64,000 nt of DNA, from contig NZ_AP018920.1 in NCBI RefSeq assembly GCF_003945385.1, forward strand, positions 3,100,001-3,164,000, read 5' to 3'. Below are positions 34,995-42,908 of the stretch, one piece after another. This stretch comes from Pseudonocardia autotrophica. Lineage in GTDB: Bacteria > Actinomycetota > Actinomycetes > Mycobacteriales > Pseudonocardiaceae. The notes under the pieces are model-generated. The model searched no databases and was not told the DNA's origin. It saw only the letters and a program-made list of their open reading frames with translations. The translations under genes were made by a program, and so were the position numbers. Within the stretch, counting starts at the first letter, position 1. Every line of letters begins with the position of its first letter.

Positions 34995-35773
34995 GCAGCA
35001 CGTACCCGAAGGACGTCGAGTCCGCCCTGGCTCGTCAGACCCTGCTCGACCGTGATCAGGTCCGCCCGGTCGACCAGCAGCAGCCGGTGATCCGGATGCT
35101 GCCGGCGCTGCGGGTGGTCGTGCTCGGCGGGCGTTCGATCATCGACCGTGGCCGGGACGTGCTGTTGCCGCTGGTCGAGGAGATCCGCGCCGCGCTCGAC
35201 GGCGACCCGCTGCTGATCTGCACCGGCGCCGGGATCCGGGCCCGGCACGTGCTCGGCGTCGGTCTGGACCTGGGGTTGCCGACCGGGGCGCTGGCCGAGC
35301 TCGCGGGGCGCGAGGCGGAGCAGAACGGGCACCTGGTCGCGGCGTTGCTGGCCGACCGGGGTGTGGCGTATCTGGGCCATGACACCGTCGCCCACCAGCT
35401 GCCGGTGCACCTGGCGGCGTCGAACGCCGCGGTGACCAACGGGTACCCGCCGTTCGGTGTACACGAGTTCCCGGCCCGCGCCGGGAAGATCCCGCCGCAC
35501 CGCACCGACACCGGTGCGCTGCTGCTCGCCGACGCCTGGGGCGCGGCATCGCTGACCTACCTGCGCGACGCCGACGGCGTGCCCGCCGCCGACACCACCG
35601 CGACCGCGCTGCTGGCCGATCCGGCCGGTACCGCGCCGATCGACCGGGAGGCGCTGGAGACGCTGCAGCGGGCCAAGCACGTCCGGTCGCTGCGGGTGAT
35701 CGACGGCACCACCCCCGGCGCGCTGACGAAGGCCCTGACCGGCGAGCCGGTGGGCGCCGTCGTCACCGCCTGA
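34991..35773 (+). CDS. mosA: Molybdenum storage protein subunit alpha (MosA)
   Basis: 260 residues from ATG 34991, overlapping the mosB stop. Alpha-subunit hallmarks: LARQTLLDRDQVRPV at the N-terminus, VVLGGRSIIDRGRDVLLPLV, TGAGIRARHVLGVGLDLGLP, EQNGHLVAALLADRGV, HEFPARAGKIPPHRTDTGAL and GALTKALTGEPVGAVVT at the end. Compared with Azotobacter MosA (recalled), the PPYHHHEF stretch reads PPFGVHEF here, losing two of three consecutive His that line the metal-cluster site, while the His in VHLAA is kept. Partner of MosB in a heterohexameric cage. Ends just before a strong hairpin terminator. Confidence 0.92.
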   Translation: MSSTYPKDVESALARQTLLDRDQVRPVDQQQPVIRMLPALRVVVLGGRSIIDRGRDVLLPLVEEIRAALDGDPLLICTGAGIRARHVLGVGLDLGLPTGALAELAGREAEQNGHLVAALLADRGVAYLGHDTVAHQLPVHLAASNAAVTNGYPPFGVHEFPARAGKIPPHRTDTGALLLADAWGAASLTYLRDADGVPAADTTATALLADPAGTAPIDREALETLQRAKHVRSLRVIDGTTPGALTKALTGEPVGAVVTA

Positions 35774-35779
35774 TCGAGA

Positions 35780-35825
35780 GGTACACCGGAGCGGTCCGCA
35801 GATGATCGTTCTGCTCCGGTGTACC
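35780..35825. terminator. Hairpin between convergent mosA and DUF4185 genes
   Basis: Perfect 13-bp stem GGTACACCGGAGC / GCTCCGGTGTACC with a 20-nt loop, 7 nt after the mosA stop and 14 nt from the opposite stop. It likely acts in both directions. Confidence 0.75.
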
Positions 35826-35839
35826 CCTCGGCGCGGTCG

Positions 35840-36862
35840 TCAGGGGGTGAGCAGGGCGGTGGCGTCGGTGCGGAACTGCATCGACCGGTACGGCCAGTTC
35901 GTGGTGGTGTTCCACTGGCTCACCACGAGGTGCAGGTCGTCCAGCGTGGATCCGGGGACGACGTAGCCGCCGTAGAGCTGGGCGACCCGGCCGTGGGCGT
36001 GGTCCTCGTCGCCCCATCCGCAGCCGCGCAGCAGGGTGGTGCGGGGCGCCCGGTGCAGGTCGGCGTTCGGCCGGTCGAGCAGCATCGCGTCGATCCGGTA
36101 GTTGCCCGCGTCGAAGTAGGTGAGCAGCAGGTGCTCCCGGCCGTCCGGGCCGGGCACCCGGCGCAGGTTCAGCTCACCGAACGAGCCCGGGATCGTCAGG
36201 GTCGGCGGATTGCCCCAGTCCCAGCGCTCCCCGGCGAATCCCCAGGATTCCCAGGCGTCGCGCTCGGTGATCCGGTCGGCGGGCACCCGGTGCAGCAGCA
36301 GTCCGTCGCGGCGCTGGAAGCCGGTGGTGTAGGCGTAGACGTAGCCGTCGCCGCCGTGCTCCCAGGTGAGCTGCTGGAACAGTCCGTCGCAGTGCCCGCC
36401 GGGCCAGTCGCAGCCGGTCCGTTCCCAGGTCAGCCCGTTGTCCCGGGACGCGATGATCTCGCTCCACAGCACGTTGCCGAGCCCTTTGTTGGCCATCACG
36501 TGCAGGTACATCGTGTCGCCGACGGTGATGACGTCGGCGGGCAGCGTCGTGGTGACCCGCCGGTGCAGCCGGAACCAGTTCGTCGCCGGCTTGCTGACGA
36601 GCCGGCAGGCGTACTCGGCCGCGTCGCCACCGGAGCCGGTCCAGCGCAGCCCGGACCGGAAGCCCTCCGGGTCGGCGAACAGCACCACCGGCGAGCGCCA
36701 GCCGGGTCCGCCGACGCCGGCCCGGTCGAAGGTGTCGCCGAACACGGCGACCAGCCGGCCGTCCGGGGCGGTCGTGACGATCCCGAGATCGGTTCCGCCG
36801 ATCCCGAACCGGTCGGTGTGCCCGGGCCCGGTCAGGTCGGCGATCTTGGTGGTGGCGGCCAT
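35840..36862 (-). CDS. DUF4185 (predicted beta-propeller, glycosidase-like) protein
   Basis: 340 residues from ATG 36862. Segments such as VTTAPDGRLVAVFGDTFDRAGVGG, VGDTMYLHVMANKG, EIIASRDNGLTWERTG and YTTGFQRRDGLLLHRVPADRI are typical of the DUF4185 propeller family common in mycobacteria and relatives. The ASRDNGLTW string resembles a sialidase-like Asp-box, consistent with a glycosyl-hydrolase-type propeller. No signal peptide is obvious from this start, which is odd for a family often exported. Function unproven. Confidence 0.8.
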   Translation of the reverse strand: MAATTKIADLTGPGHTDRFGIGGTDLGIVTTAPDGRLVAVFGDTFDRAGVGGPGWRSPVVLFADPEGFRSGLRWTGSGGDAAEYACRLVSKPATNWFRLHRRVTTTLPADVITVGDTMYLHVMANKGLGNVLWSEIIASRDNGLTWERTGCDWPGGHCDGLFQQLTWEHGGDGYVYAYTTGFQRRDGLLLHRVPADRITERDAWESWGFAGERWDWGNPPTLTIPGSFGELNLRRVPGPDGREHLLLTYFDAGNYRIDAMLLDRPNADLHRAPRTTLLRGCGWGDEDHAHGRVAQLYGGYVVPGSTLDDLHLVVSQWNTTTNWPYRSMQFRTDATALLTP

Positions 36863-36934
36863 GGCGCGACCCTACGACCGGTACCGGGCGGTCGCGTCGC
36901 GGGTCGCGGCTGCGCGAACACGTCGACGCTCGCC

Positions 36935-36975
36935 GGCACCCGGCACCCGGCACCCGGCACCCGGCACCCGGCACC
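36935..36975. repeat. Heptanucleotide repeat (GGCACCC, 5.9 copies)
   Basis: Five exact GGCACCC units from 36935 plus a partial sixth ending at 36975, upstream of the DUF4185 gene. Slippage would change the count. A separate GACCGGCCGGCCCG pair lies near 37035-37070. The rest of the 235-bp gap (36863-37097) is non-coding. Confidence 0.85.
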
Positions 36976-37097
36976 GTGGCGATCGCGTCGAGGCCGTCCG
37001 GGTGCAGCGCCTCGGCCCGGTGGCCCGGCCCGGGTGACCGGCCGGCCCGTGGGGACCGGCCGGCCCGGGTCGTCGGCGGCGATCCGCCGGAACCCGC

Positions 37098-37964
37098 TCA
37101 GCGGGCGGCCGCGGCGACCGCGGCGGAGAACACCTGCGGCGCCTCCACCGGCACGAAGTGCCCGGCGTCGTCGACCTCGGTCACCCGCACGTCGGTGAAG
37201 AACTCGCCCACCCGGTCCGACCACTCCCGCGGGAACAGCGGATCGTGCTCGGGCCACAGGAACGTGGTGGGCACGCTGATCCGGTCGGCGGGCTCCGGCG
37301 CGGTCTCGGCGAGCGAGCGGGCGACCGCGCCGCCACCGGCGCGGTACCAGCCGATCGAGGCGACGAAGGCCCCGGGCGGCGAGTAGGCGGCGGTCAGGTG
37401 ATCGAGCCGGTCGTCGTCCGGCGTGAAGTCCGGACCGGACCAGTGCGACCAGAAGTGCCGCAGGTAGGAGCGGGTGGCGCCGATCTCGCCGTCGACCAGC
37501 TCGCGGGCGAGTTCGAGCTGGTGGAAGGACTGGTACCAGAACTCGCGCAACGGCGCCTCGTCCAGGATCCGCCGTCCGACGCCGGGCGCCGGAGGGGTGA
37601 CGACGAGTGCCCGCACCAGGTCCGGGCGTTCCCGCGCGACCTGCTGGGCGACCCGGCTCCCGACGTCGTACCCGCCGATCACGACGCCGGTCAGGCCGAG
37701 CTCGGTCAGCAGCCCGACGACGCTGCGGGCCTGCGCGGCGGCTCCGTACTGCTCGACCGGGTCCCGGTCGTGCTTGTCCGACGCACCGAAACCGCGCAGG
37801 TCCGGGACGACGACGTCGTGATCATCGGTGAGCCGTTCGGCGACGGCGGTCATGTCGGTCCGGTCGCCCGGCCAGCCGTGCAGCAGCAGGACGGGTGGAT
37901 TGCCCGGCACGCCGTGCCGGTCGTAGGCCAGGTGGAAGTCGTCGATCGCGTCGGACAGCGGCAT
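37098..37964 (-). CDS. Alpha/beta hydrolase, epoxide hydrolase/dehalogenase-like
   Basis: 288 residues. Oxyanion motif LLLHGWPGD (27-34), nucleophile elbow GGYDVGS with Asp100 in place of Ser, acid Asp in WPEHDPLFP and His in DDAGHFVPVE. An Asp nucleophile defines the epoxide hydrolase and haloalkane dehalogenase branches; the HGWP form and Tyr-rich cap (FWYQSFHQLELARE) favour epoxide hydrolase. Cytoplasmic. Divergent from the MHS transporter gene across 147 bp that hold two direct repeats, so the two may be co-regulated. Confidence 0.88.
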   Translation of the reverse strand: MPLSDAIDDFHLAYDRHGVPGNPPVLLLHGWPGDRTDMTAVAERLTDDHDVVVPDLRGFGASDKHDRDPVEQYGAAAQARSVVGLLTELGLTGVVIGGYDVGSRVAQQVARERPDLVRALVVTPPAPGVGRRILDEAPLREFWYQSFHQLELARELVDGEIGATRSYLRHFWSHWSGPDFTPDDDRLDHLTAAYSPPGAFVASIGWYRAGGGAVARSLAETAPEPADRISVPTTFLWPEHDPLFPREWSDRVGEFFTDVRVTEVDDAGHFVPVEAPQVFSAAVAAAAR

Positions 37965-38035
37965 CGGGGGCTCCTCGGGGTCGGTTCGCCGCCTCCGGGA
38001 TTACCAGCTCGGCCGGATCGCAGCGAGCGGAGCAC

Positions 38036-38060
38036 TCCGCAACGCTGCCTTCCGCAACGC
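38036..38060. promoter_or_regulatory. Direct repeats TCCGCAACGC in the hydrolase/MHS divergent promoter
   Basis: Exact 10-mers at 38036-38045 and 38051-38060 (15-bp period). The CGCAAC core is the complement of GTTGCG, which recurs in the promoter region of the dimethylglycine-oxidase-like gene at 39806. An AT-rich stretch (AAATATCAAGG) follows, likely the MHS promoter. Possible regulator sites. Confidence 0.5.
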
Positions 38061-38111
38061 AAATATCAAGGTTACTGTTTGTCGATCGCCGGGCGACCCG
38101 TCAGGGGGACG

Positions 38112-39404
38112 ATGTCGGAGACACCCGCCACCGCAGCGACACAGCGTCACCGGCTTCCGGTCCGGACGCTCGTCGCGGCCTCGATCGGCAACGCGGTCGA
38201 GTGGTACGACTGGACGATCTACGCGACGTTCTCGATCTACTTCGCGACCCAGATCTTCCCGCCGGAGAACGCCGCCCTCGCGCTGATCTCCACCCTCGCG
38301 ACCTACGCGCTCGCGTTCTTCTTCCGCCCGCTCGGCGGGATGCTGCTCGGCCGGTTCGCGGACCTGCACGGCAGGCGCACCGCGATGCTGGTGACGATCC
38401 TGATGATGGCCGGCGGATCGGTGGTGATCGGTCTGCTGCCGACCTTCGCGATGGTCGGCTGGCTGGCCCCGGTGCTGTTGCTGCTGGCCCGGATCGCGCA
38501 GGGCATGTCGCTCGGCGGTGAGGTGTCGAACGCCTCGGCGTACCTGGCCGAGATCGCCCCGGCGGAGCGCCGCGGCCGCTACTCGTCGTTCTTCTACATC
38601 TCGACCGGCACCGCAGTGCTGATCGCGTCACTGATGGGCTTCGTGCTCGCGGCGACGCTGACCGAGGACCAGCTCGCCTCGTGGGGCTGGCGGGTCCCGT
38701 TCCTGATCGGTGGGCTGCTCGGCCTGATCGGCATGTGGATGCGCAGGCAGATGTCGGAGACCGAGCAGTTCGAGGACAACAAGGAGGCCGCGGCCAAGAT
38801 CCGGAACCCGCTGCTGCTGACGCTGCGTGAGCACCCGCGGGCGGTGGCGCAGCTCGTCGGCTTCACCCTGCTGTCCACGCTCTGCTACTACACCTTCTTC
38901 TCCGCGCTCACCCCGTTCGCGACGACCTCGCGCGGGGCGGACGCCACCGAGGTGTTCCTGGCGCTGTCGATCGCGACGACGATCTTCGTGCTGTTGCAGT
39001 ACCCGATGGGCGCCGCCTCCGACCGGTACGGGCGCAGGCCGCAGCTGCTGATCTGGTCGGCGTCGACGGCGATCCTGGTCGTGCCGCTGTCGTTCCTGAT
39101 CGGACCCGGCTTCTGGAACATGCTCGTCGTGTTCACCGTCGGCCTCGGCCTCTACACGATGATGACCTCGATCGCGCCCGCGGTGATGAGCGAGCTGTTC
39201 CCGACGTCGGTCCGGGCGCTGGGCATCGGGGCCTGGTACAACCTGACCGTCGCCGTCTTCGGCGGCACCGCCCCGCTGGTCGTGCAGTCGCTGCAGCAGG
39301 CCGGGCTGGCCACCCTGTTCTTCGTCTATGTCGCGGTCGGGGCGGCGATCGCCTTCGGCGCGATCCTGACCCTGCCCGAGACGCGGGGATCGGTGCTGCG
39401 CTGA
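38112..39404 (+). CDS. MFS transporter, metabolite:H+ symporter (MHS) family
   Basis: 430 residues from ATG 38112 (GGGGGA upstream). Twelve helices. MHS hallmarks: ASIGNAVEWYDWTIYATFSIYFATQIFP (helix 1), FFFRPLGGMLLGRFADLHGRRTAM (motif A), RIAQGMSLGGEVSNASAYLAEIAP (helix 4-5). The family includes ProP (proline/betaine), KgtP and ShiA. The gene precedes a dimethylglycine-oxidase-like gene on the same strand and shares a promoter motif with it, so import of an N-methylated amino acid or betaine is a reasonable guess. Confidence 0.92.
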   Translation: MSETPATAATQRHRLPVRTLVAASIGNAVEWYDWTIYATFSIYFATQIFPPENAALALISTLATYALAFFFRPLGGMLLGRFADLHGRRTAMLVTILMMAGGSVVIGLLPTFAMVGWLAPVLLLLARIAQGMSLGGEVSNASAYLAEIAPAERRGRYSSFFYISTGTAVLIASLMGFVLAATLTEDQLASWGWRVPFLIGGLLGLIGMWMRRQMSETEQFEDNKEAAAKIRNPLLLTLREHPRAVAQLVGFTLLSTLCYYTFFSALTPFATTSRGADATEVFLALSIATTIFVLLQYPMGAASDRYGRRPQLLIWSASTAILVVPLSFLIGPGFWNMLVVFTVGLGLYTMMTSIAPAVMSELFPTSVRALGIGAWYNLTVAVFGGTAPLVVQSLQQAGLATLFFVYVAVGAAIAFGAILTLPETRGSVLR

Positions 39405-39805
39405 ACGGTGCCGGTGCGCGATGTTGCGTTCCGGTGTCCACGCCGGCGGCGCGTCGGCGACCCTCACGGGCCGTGTCCGGTCCGTGACCTGCTGGTACTC
39501 GACTTGTGACCTCCCGGTGCTTACGCGGCGAAACGTGTTTCGACCCGGGAACCGGCGGGTCACCACCGGGCGCAGTGGAATCCGCTGGTCGACGGCCTCT
39601 TGACACGGGGATTCCCCGGGTTGCACGGTGTTGCGGTCAGTACCTCGACGTTGCGTATAAGGCAACACACGCTGTCGGATCGATGGTGGCCGCCGGCTCA
39701 ATCCGTGTGTAGGCACCCCGCCCTGGCGGGGCGCTGCACGCTGCGCAGCGACGAATTCGAGAGCTGCCCGCGAGGGCACGCGGATTCGCACGCAGGAGAA
39801 CCGCC
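39405..39805. promoter_or_regulatory. 401-bp regulatory region with repeated GTTGCG elements
   Basis: No gene seen. GTTGCG occurs at 39423, 39630 and 39650 and GTTGCA at 39620; the 39650 copy pairs with GCAAC at 39662-39666 as an inverted repeat GTTGC-N7-GCAAC around GTATAAG. A GGGGA-T-TCCCC palindrome is at 39607-39617. The same core appears twice upstream of the MHS gene. AT-rich GTATAAGG may be part of the promoter. Likely binding sites for one regulator not encoded nearby. Confidence 0.5.
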
Positions 39806-42313
39806 ATGGCGACCACCACCCCCCGCATCGTGATCATCGGAGCCGGCATCGTCGGCTGCGCACTCTCCGACGAGCTGACCGCCCGCGGTCACCGCGACGT
39901 GACGGTCCTGGACAAGGGCCCGCTGTTCCGTACCGGCGGCTCGACGTCGCACGAACCCGGGCTGGTGTTCCAGGTCGGGCCGGACCGGAACCTCACCCGG
40001 CTGGCGGCCGCGACCGTCGCCAAGTACTCCGCGCTGCGCGCGCAGGGGACACCGTGCCTGCGCCGGGCGGGCGGCATCGAGGTGGCGACCACTCCGGAGC
40101 GGCTCACCGACCTGCATCGCAGGCACGGCTGGGCGGCGGCCGCAGGCGTCGAGTCGCGGATGCTGGAGCCGGGGGAGTGCGCGACGCTGCATCCGTTGCT
40201 GGACAAGGACCGGATCCTCGGCGGGTTGCACGTCCCCGGCGACGGCATCGCCGGGGCGGTCGACGCGGCCCGCGAGCAGGCCCGCGCGGCGATCCACCGC
40301 GGAGCGGTCTTCCTGCAGGGCCGCACGGTGACGGCCGTCGAGCAGCGCGGCGGCCGGGTCACCGGTGTCCGGTGCGGCGACGAGCTGTTCGAGGCCGACG
40401 TGGTGTTCTCCTGCGCCGGGATCTGGGCGCCGCTGATCGGCAGGCTGGCCGGCGTGGAGGTCCCGCTGGTCCCGATGGTGCACCAGTACGCGCGGACGAA
40501 CCCGCTGCGCGCGCTGGAGACGATCCACGCGCTGGAGTCGGCGTCCGGGCGACGTGATCCGGTGCTGCCGGTCCTGCGGCACCCCGACGCGGCCCTGCAC
40601 GTCCGCCCGCACGGGCACCGGCTCGGGATCGGGGCACACGGCCATCGTGCGATGCCGGTGGCCCCGCACGAGCTGGACACCCCCGGACCCGGCGCGGTGC
40701 TGCCCGCGGAGCGCCGCTTCACCCCCGACGACTTCGAGCCGTCCTGGGCGGCGGCGGCCGCGCTGCTGCCGGTGCTCGGCGACGCCAAGGTCGAGGACGG
40801 CGCGAACGGGATCCTCCCGGCCACCCCGGACGGCCTGCCGCTGCTCGGCGAGCACCCGGACCTCGCGGGGTTCTGGACGGCCGAGGGGGTCCGGCTCGCG
40901 CACTCGGCCGGGATCGCCGAGGCGGTCGCGGAGTGGCTGACGACCGGACGCCCGATGCTCGGGGGCGAGCCGCTCGACCTCGCGCACCTGCACATCGACC
41001 GCTTCGATCCGGCCACCCTCGCGCCGTCGGTCGTGCGGGCCCGCACGATCCGGGCGTTCGAGCAGGCCGACGACGTCCGGCACCCGCTCGACCCACCCGC
41101 CGTGGCGCGGCCGGTGCGGATCTCTCCGCTGTACTCCCGGCAGGTCGAGCTGCGCGCGGTGTTCACCGAGGCCGGGGCGGTCGAGCGTCCGATGTGGTTC
41201 GAGGCGAACGCCTGGCTGCCCGAGGTCTGCGAGCTCACCCCGCGCCGGGGCTGGACCGCGCGCAACTGGTCGCCGATCGCCGGAGCCGAGGCGCTGGTGA
41301 CCCACCGGGCCGCCGGGCTGTTCGACCTGTCGCCGCTGCGCCGGGTCGAGATCACCGGACCCGCAGCGGCAGAGCTGTTGCAGCGCACTGTCACCGGCGA
41401 CGTCGACGGTCCGGTCGGGCAGGTACTGCCCACCCTGCTGCTCGACGCGGCCGGGGGAGTCCTCACCGACCTGACCGTGACCCGGCTGGCGGACCGGCGG
41501 TTCCTGGCGGTCGTCCCGGACCGGCGCGGGGTCGCCGCGCTGCGCCGCTGGGGGCGGCCCGGTGCCACGGTCACCGACATCACCGAGGCGACGGCCGCAA
41601 TCGGGCTCTGGGGCCCCAGGGTGTCCACGATCCTCGACGGGCTGGTCCCCGCCGAGGTGGCGCAGCTCGGCCGGTTGCGGGCCGCCGCGTTCTGTCTCGG
41701 CGGCGTCCCGGTGACCGGTCTGCGGATCTCCGGGATCGGTGCGGAGGGCTGGGAGCTGATCTGCACCGCCGCCGACGCCGAGCGGCTCTGGGACGTCCTC
41801 TACGTTGCGGGCGCCCCGTACGGCCTGGTCGCGGCGGGCGGGCACGCCCTGGAGGCGCTGCGGATCGAGGCGGGCCGGCGGGTGGCCGGGATCGATCTGT
41901 CCGCCGAGCACGGGCCGGACGCCGCAGGCGTCGGTGACGCGGTCGTGATGGACAAGGGCCCGTTCGTCGGGCGGGCCGCGGTGCACGCGTCGCGGTCGGC
42001 CGGCGGTCCGGTGCAGCGGCTCGCGACACTCGTACTGGACGACGCCGGGGCCGTGCTGCACGGCGGGGAGCCGGTCCACGACCTGCCGGAGCCCCGCCGG
42101 TACTCGCGCGATCCGGTCCTGCTGGACGGAGCCCCCGACCTGGCTCGGGGGCCGGTGATCGGCCGGATCACCGTCGCCGCGACCGGCTACACCACGGGGA
42201 CCTCACTGGCCCATGCGTGGCTGCCCGCCGAGCGGGCCGAGCCCGGTACCCGGGTGTCGGTGGAGCTGTCGGGTCGCAGGCTCACCGCGGAGGTGTCCGG
42301 CCGGTTCCGGTAG
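39806..42313 (+). CDS. Dimethylglycine oxidase-like FAD/aminomethyltransferase fusion enzyme
   Basis: 835 residues, the size of Arthrobacter dimethylglycine oxidase. N-terminal DAO-type FAD domain: IVIIGAGIVGCALSDELTARG (8-28), GGSTSHEPGLVFQ with His49 at the site of covalent FAD attachment, MVHQYARTNP with His226 matching the catalytic His225. C-terminal GcvT-like folate domain from about residue 430 (LFDLSPLRRVEITGP, DAAGGVLTDLTVTRL, GAEGWELICTA). The family demethylates N-methylated glycines and passes formaldehyde to tetrahydrofolate. The Tyr259 region of the Arthrobacter enzyme (LYYREHG, recalled) is LHVRPHG here, so the substrate may differ. ATG 39806 has GGAG upstream. Confidence 0.9.
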   Translation: MATTTPRIVIIGAGIVGCALSDELTARGHRDVTVLDKGPLFRTGGSTSHEPGLVFQVGPDRNLTRLAAATVAKYSALRAQGTPCLRRAGGIEVATTPERLTDLHRRHGWAAAAGVESRMLEPGECATLHPLLDKDRILGGLHVPGDGIAGAVDAAREQARAAIHRGAVFLQGRTVTAVEQRGGRVTGVRCGDELFEADVVFSCAGIWAPLIGRLAGVEVPLVPMVHQYARTNPLRALETIHALESASGRRDPVLPVLRHPDAALHVRPHGHRLGIGAHGHRAMPVAPHELDTPGPGAVLPAERRFTPDDFEPSWAAAAALLPVLGDAKVEDGANGILPATPDGLPLLGEHPDLAGFWTAEGVRLAHSAGIAEAVAEWLTTGRPMLGGEPLDLAHLHIDRFDPATLAPSVVRARTIRAFEQADDVRHPLDPPAVARPVRISPLYSRQVELRAVFTEAGAVERPMWFEANAWLPEVCELTPRRGWTARNWSPIAGAEALVTHRAAGLFDLSPLRRVEITGPAAAELLQRTVTGDVDGPVGQVLPTLLLDAAGGVLTDLTVTRLADRRFLAVVPDRRGVAALRRWGRPGATVTDITEATAAIGLWGPRVSTILDGLVPAEVAQLGRLRAAAFCLGGVPVTGLRISGIGAEGWELICTAADAERLWDVLYVAGAPYGLVAAGGHALEALRIEAGRRVAGIDLSAEHGPDAAGVGDAVVMDKGPFVGRAAVHASRSAGGPVQRLATLVLDDAGAVLHGGEPVHDLPEPRRYSRDPVLLDGAPDLARGPVIGRITVAATGYTTGTSLAHAWLPAERAEPGTRVSVELSGRRLTAEVSGRFR

Positions 42314-42318
42314 CGTCG

Positions 42319-42340
42319 ATCGAAACGATGCCGTTTCGAT
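42319..42340. promoter_or_regulatory. Perfect TetR-type palindrome (ATCGAAACG-N4-CGTTTCGAT)
   Basis: 9-bp arms with a 4-bp centre, placed between the stop of the oxidase-like gene (42313) and the ATG at 42351. GAAACG-N4-CGTTTC is a common TetR operator shape, and a TetR gene is the next but one. Inference: autoregulatory operator for the GXWXG-tetR pair. Confidence 0.7.
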
Positions 42341-42350
42341 GGGAGCCCGT

Positions 42351-42908
42351 ATGACGACGGCCGAGCCGGTCGCAACCCTCCGGCACCTGGAGCACGGCGC
42401 CACGATCGGCGAGGCGCTGGCGTTCTTCGACGGGCTGCCCGCGGTCGAGGTGCCCGAGCTGCTCGGCAGCTGGCGCGGCGGGGAGATCCCCACCGGCAAC
42501 CCGATGGACGGCCTGCTGGAGCGCTTCGGCTGGCACGGCAAGCGGTTCGACTCCGCCGACGAGGTCCATCCGCTCGTCATGGACCGGCCCGGCGGCGGGG
42601 TGTTCAGCCTGCACCCGGGCCTGGTCCCGCTGCCGGCGCTGCTGCCCGCGCTGCAGCGCCGGCCCGGGCTGTTCCGGCACGCCGCCCTGGGCCGGGTGGC
42701 CCGGGCGATCGCCCCGGCGCTCGGCACCCGGGCGCCGAAGGCGCGCCTGCGGCGCACCGAGTACCGCGGCGTCGTCAGTGCCACCATGTGCTACGACGAC
42801 CTGCCGATCCACGACGTCTTCCGCCGGGTGGACGCCGACACCGTGCTGGGTGCGATGGACCTGCGCGGCCTGCCGTCGCCGTTCATCTTCTTCCTGCGCC
42901 GCGAGTGA
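42351..42908 (+). CDS. GXWXG/DUF4334 domain protein
   Basis: 185 residues from ATG 42351, with GGGAG 5 nt upstream; an in-frame ATG at 42339 lies inside the palindrome and is less likely. The GXWXG domain is near the N-terminus (LLGSWRGGEIPTGNPMDGLLE, ~37-57, with WHGKRFDS after it) and a DUF4334 domain ends the protein (SATMCYDDLPIHDVFRRVD, MDLRGLPSPFIFFLRR). The family is common in actinobacteria and has no established function; a small-molecule-binding role has been suggested from the fold. Overlaps the TetR gene start (GTGA), so the two are one transcript. Confidence 0.85.
   Translation: MTTAEPVATLRHLEHGATIGEALAFFDGLPAVEVPELLGSWRGGEIPTGNPMDGLLERFGWHGKRFDSADEVHPLVMDRPGGGVFSLHPGLVPLPALLPALQRRPGLFRHAALGRVARAIAPALGTRAPKARLRRTEYRGVVSATMCYDDLPIHDVFRRVDADTVLGAMDLRGLPSPFIFFLRRE

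Noticed and set aside
39698..42079. 793-codon frame antisense to the dimethylglycine-oxidase-like gene
   Set aside because: No domain signature; the plus strand encodes a full-length flavoenzyme.
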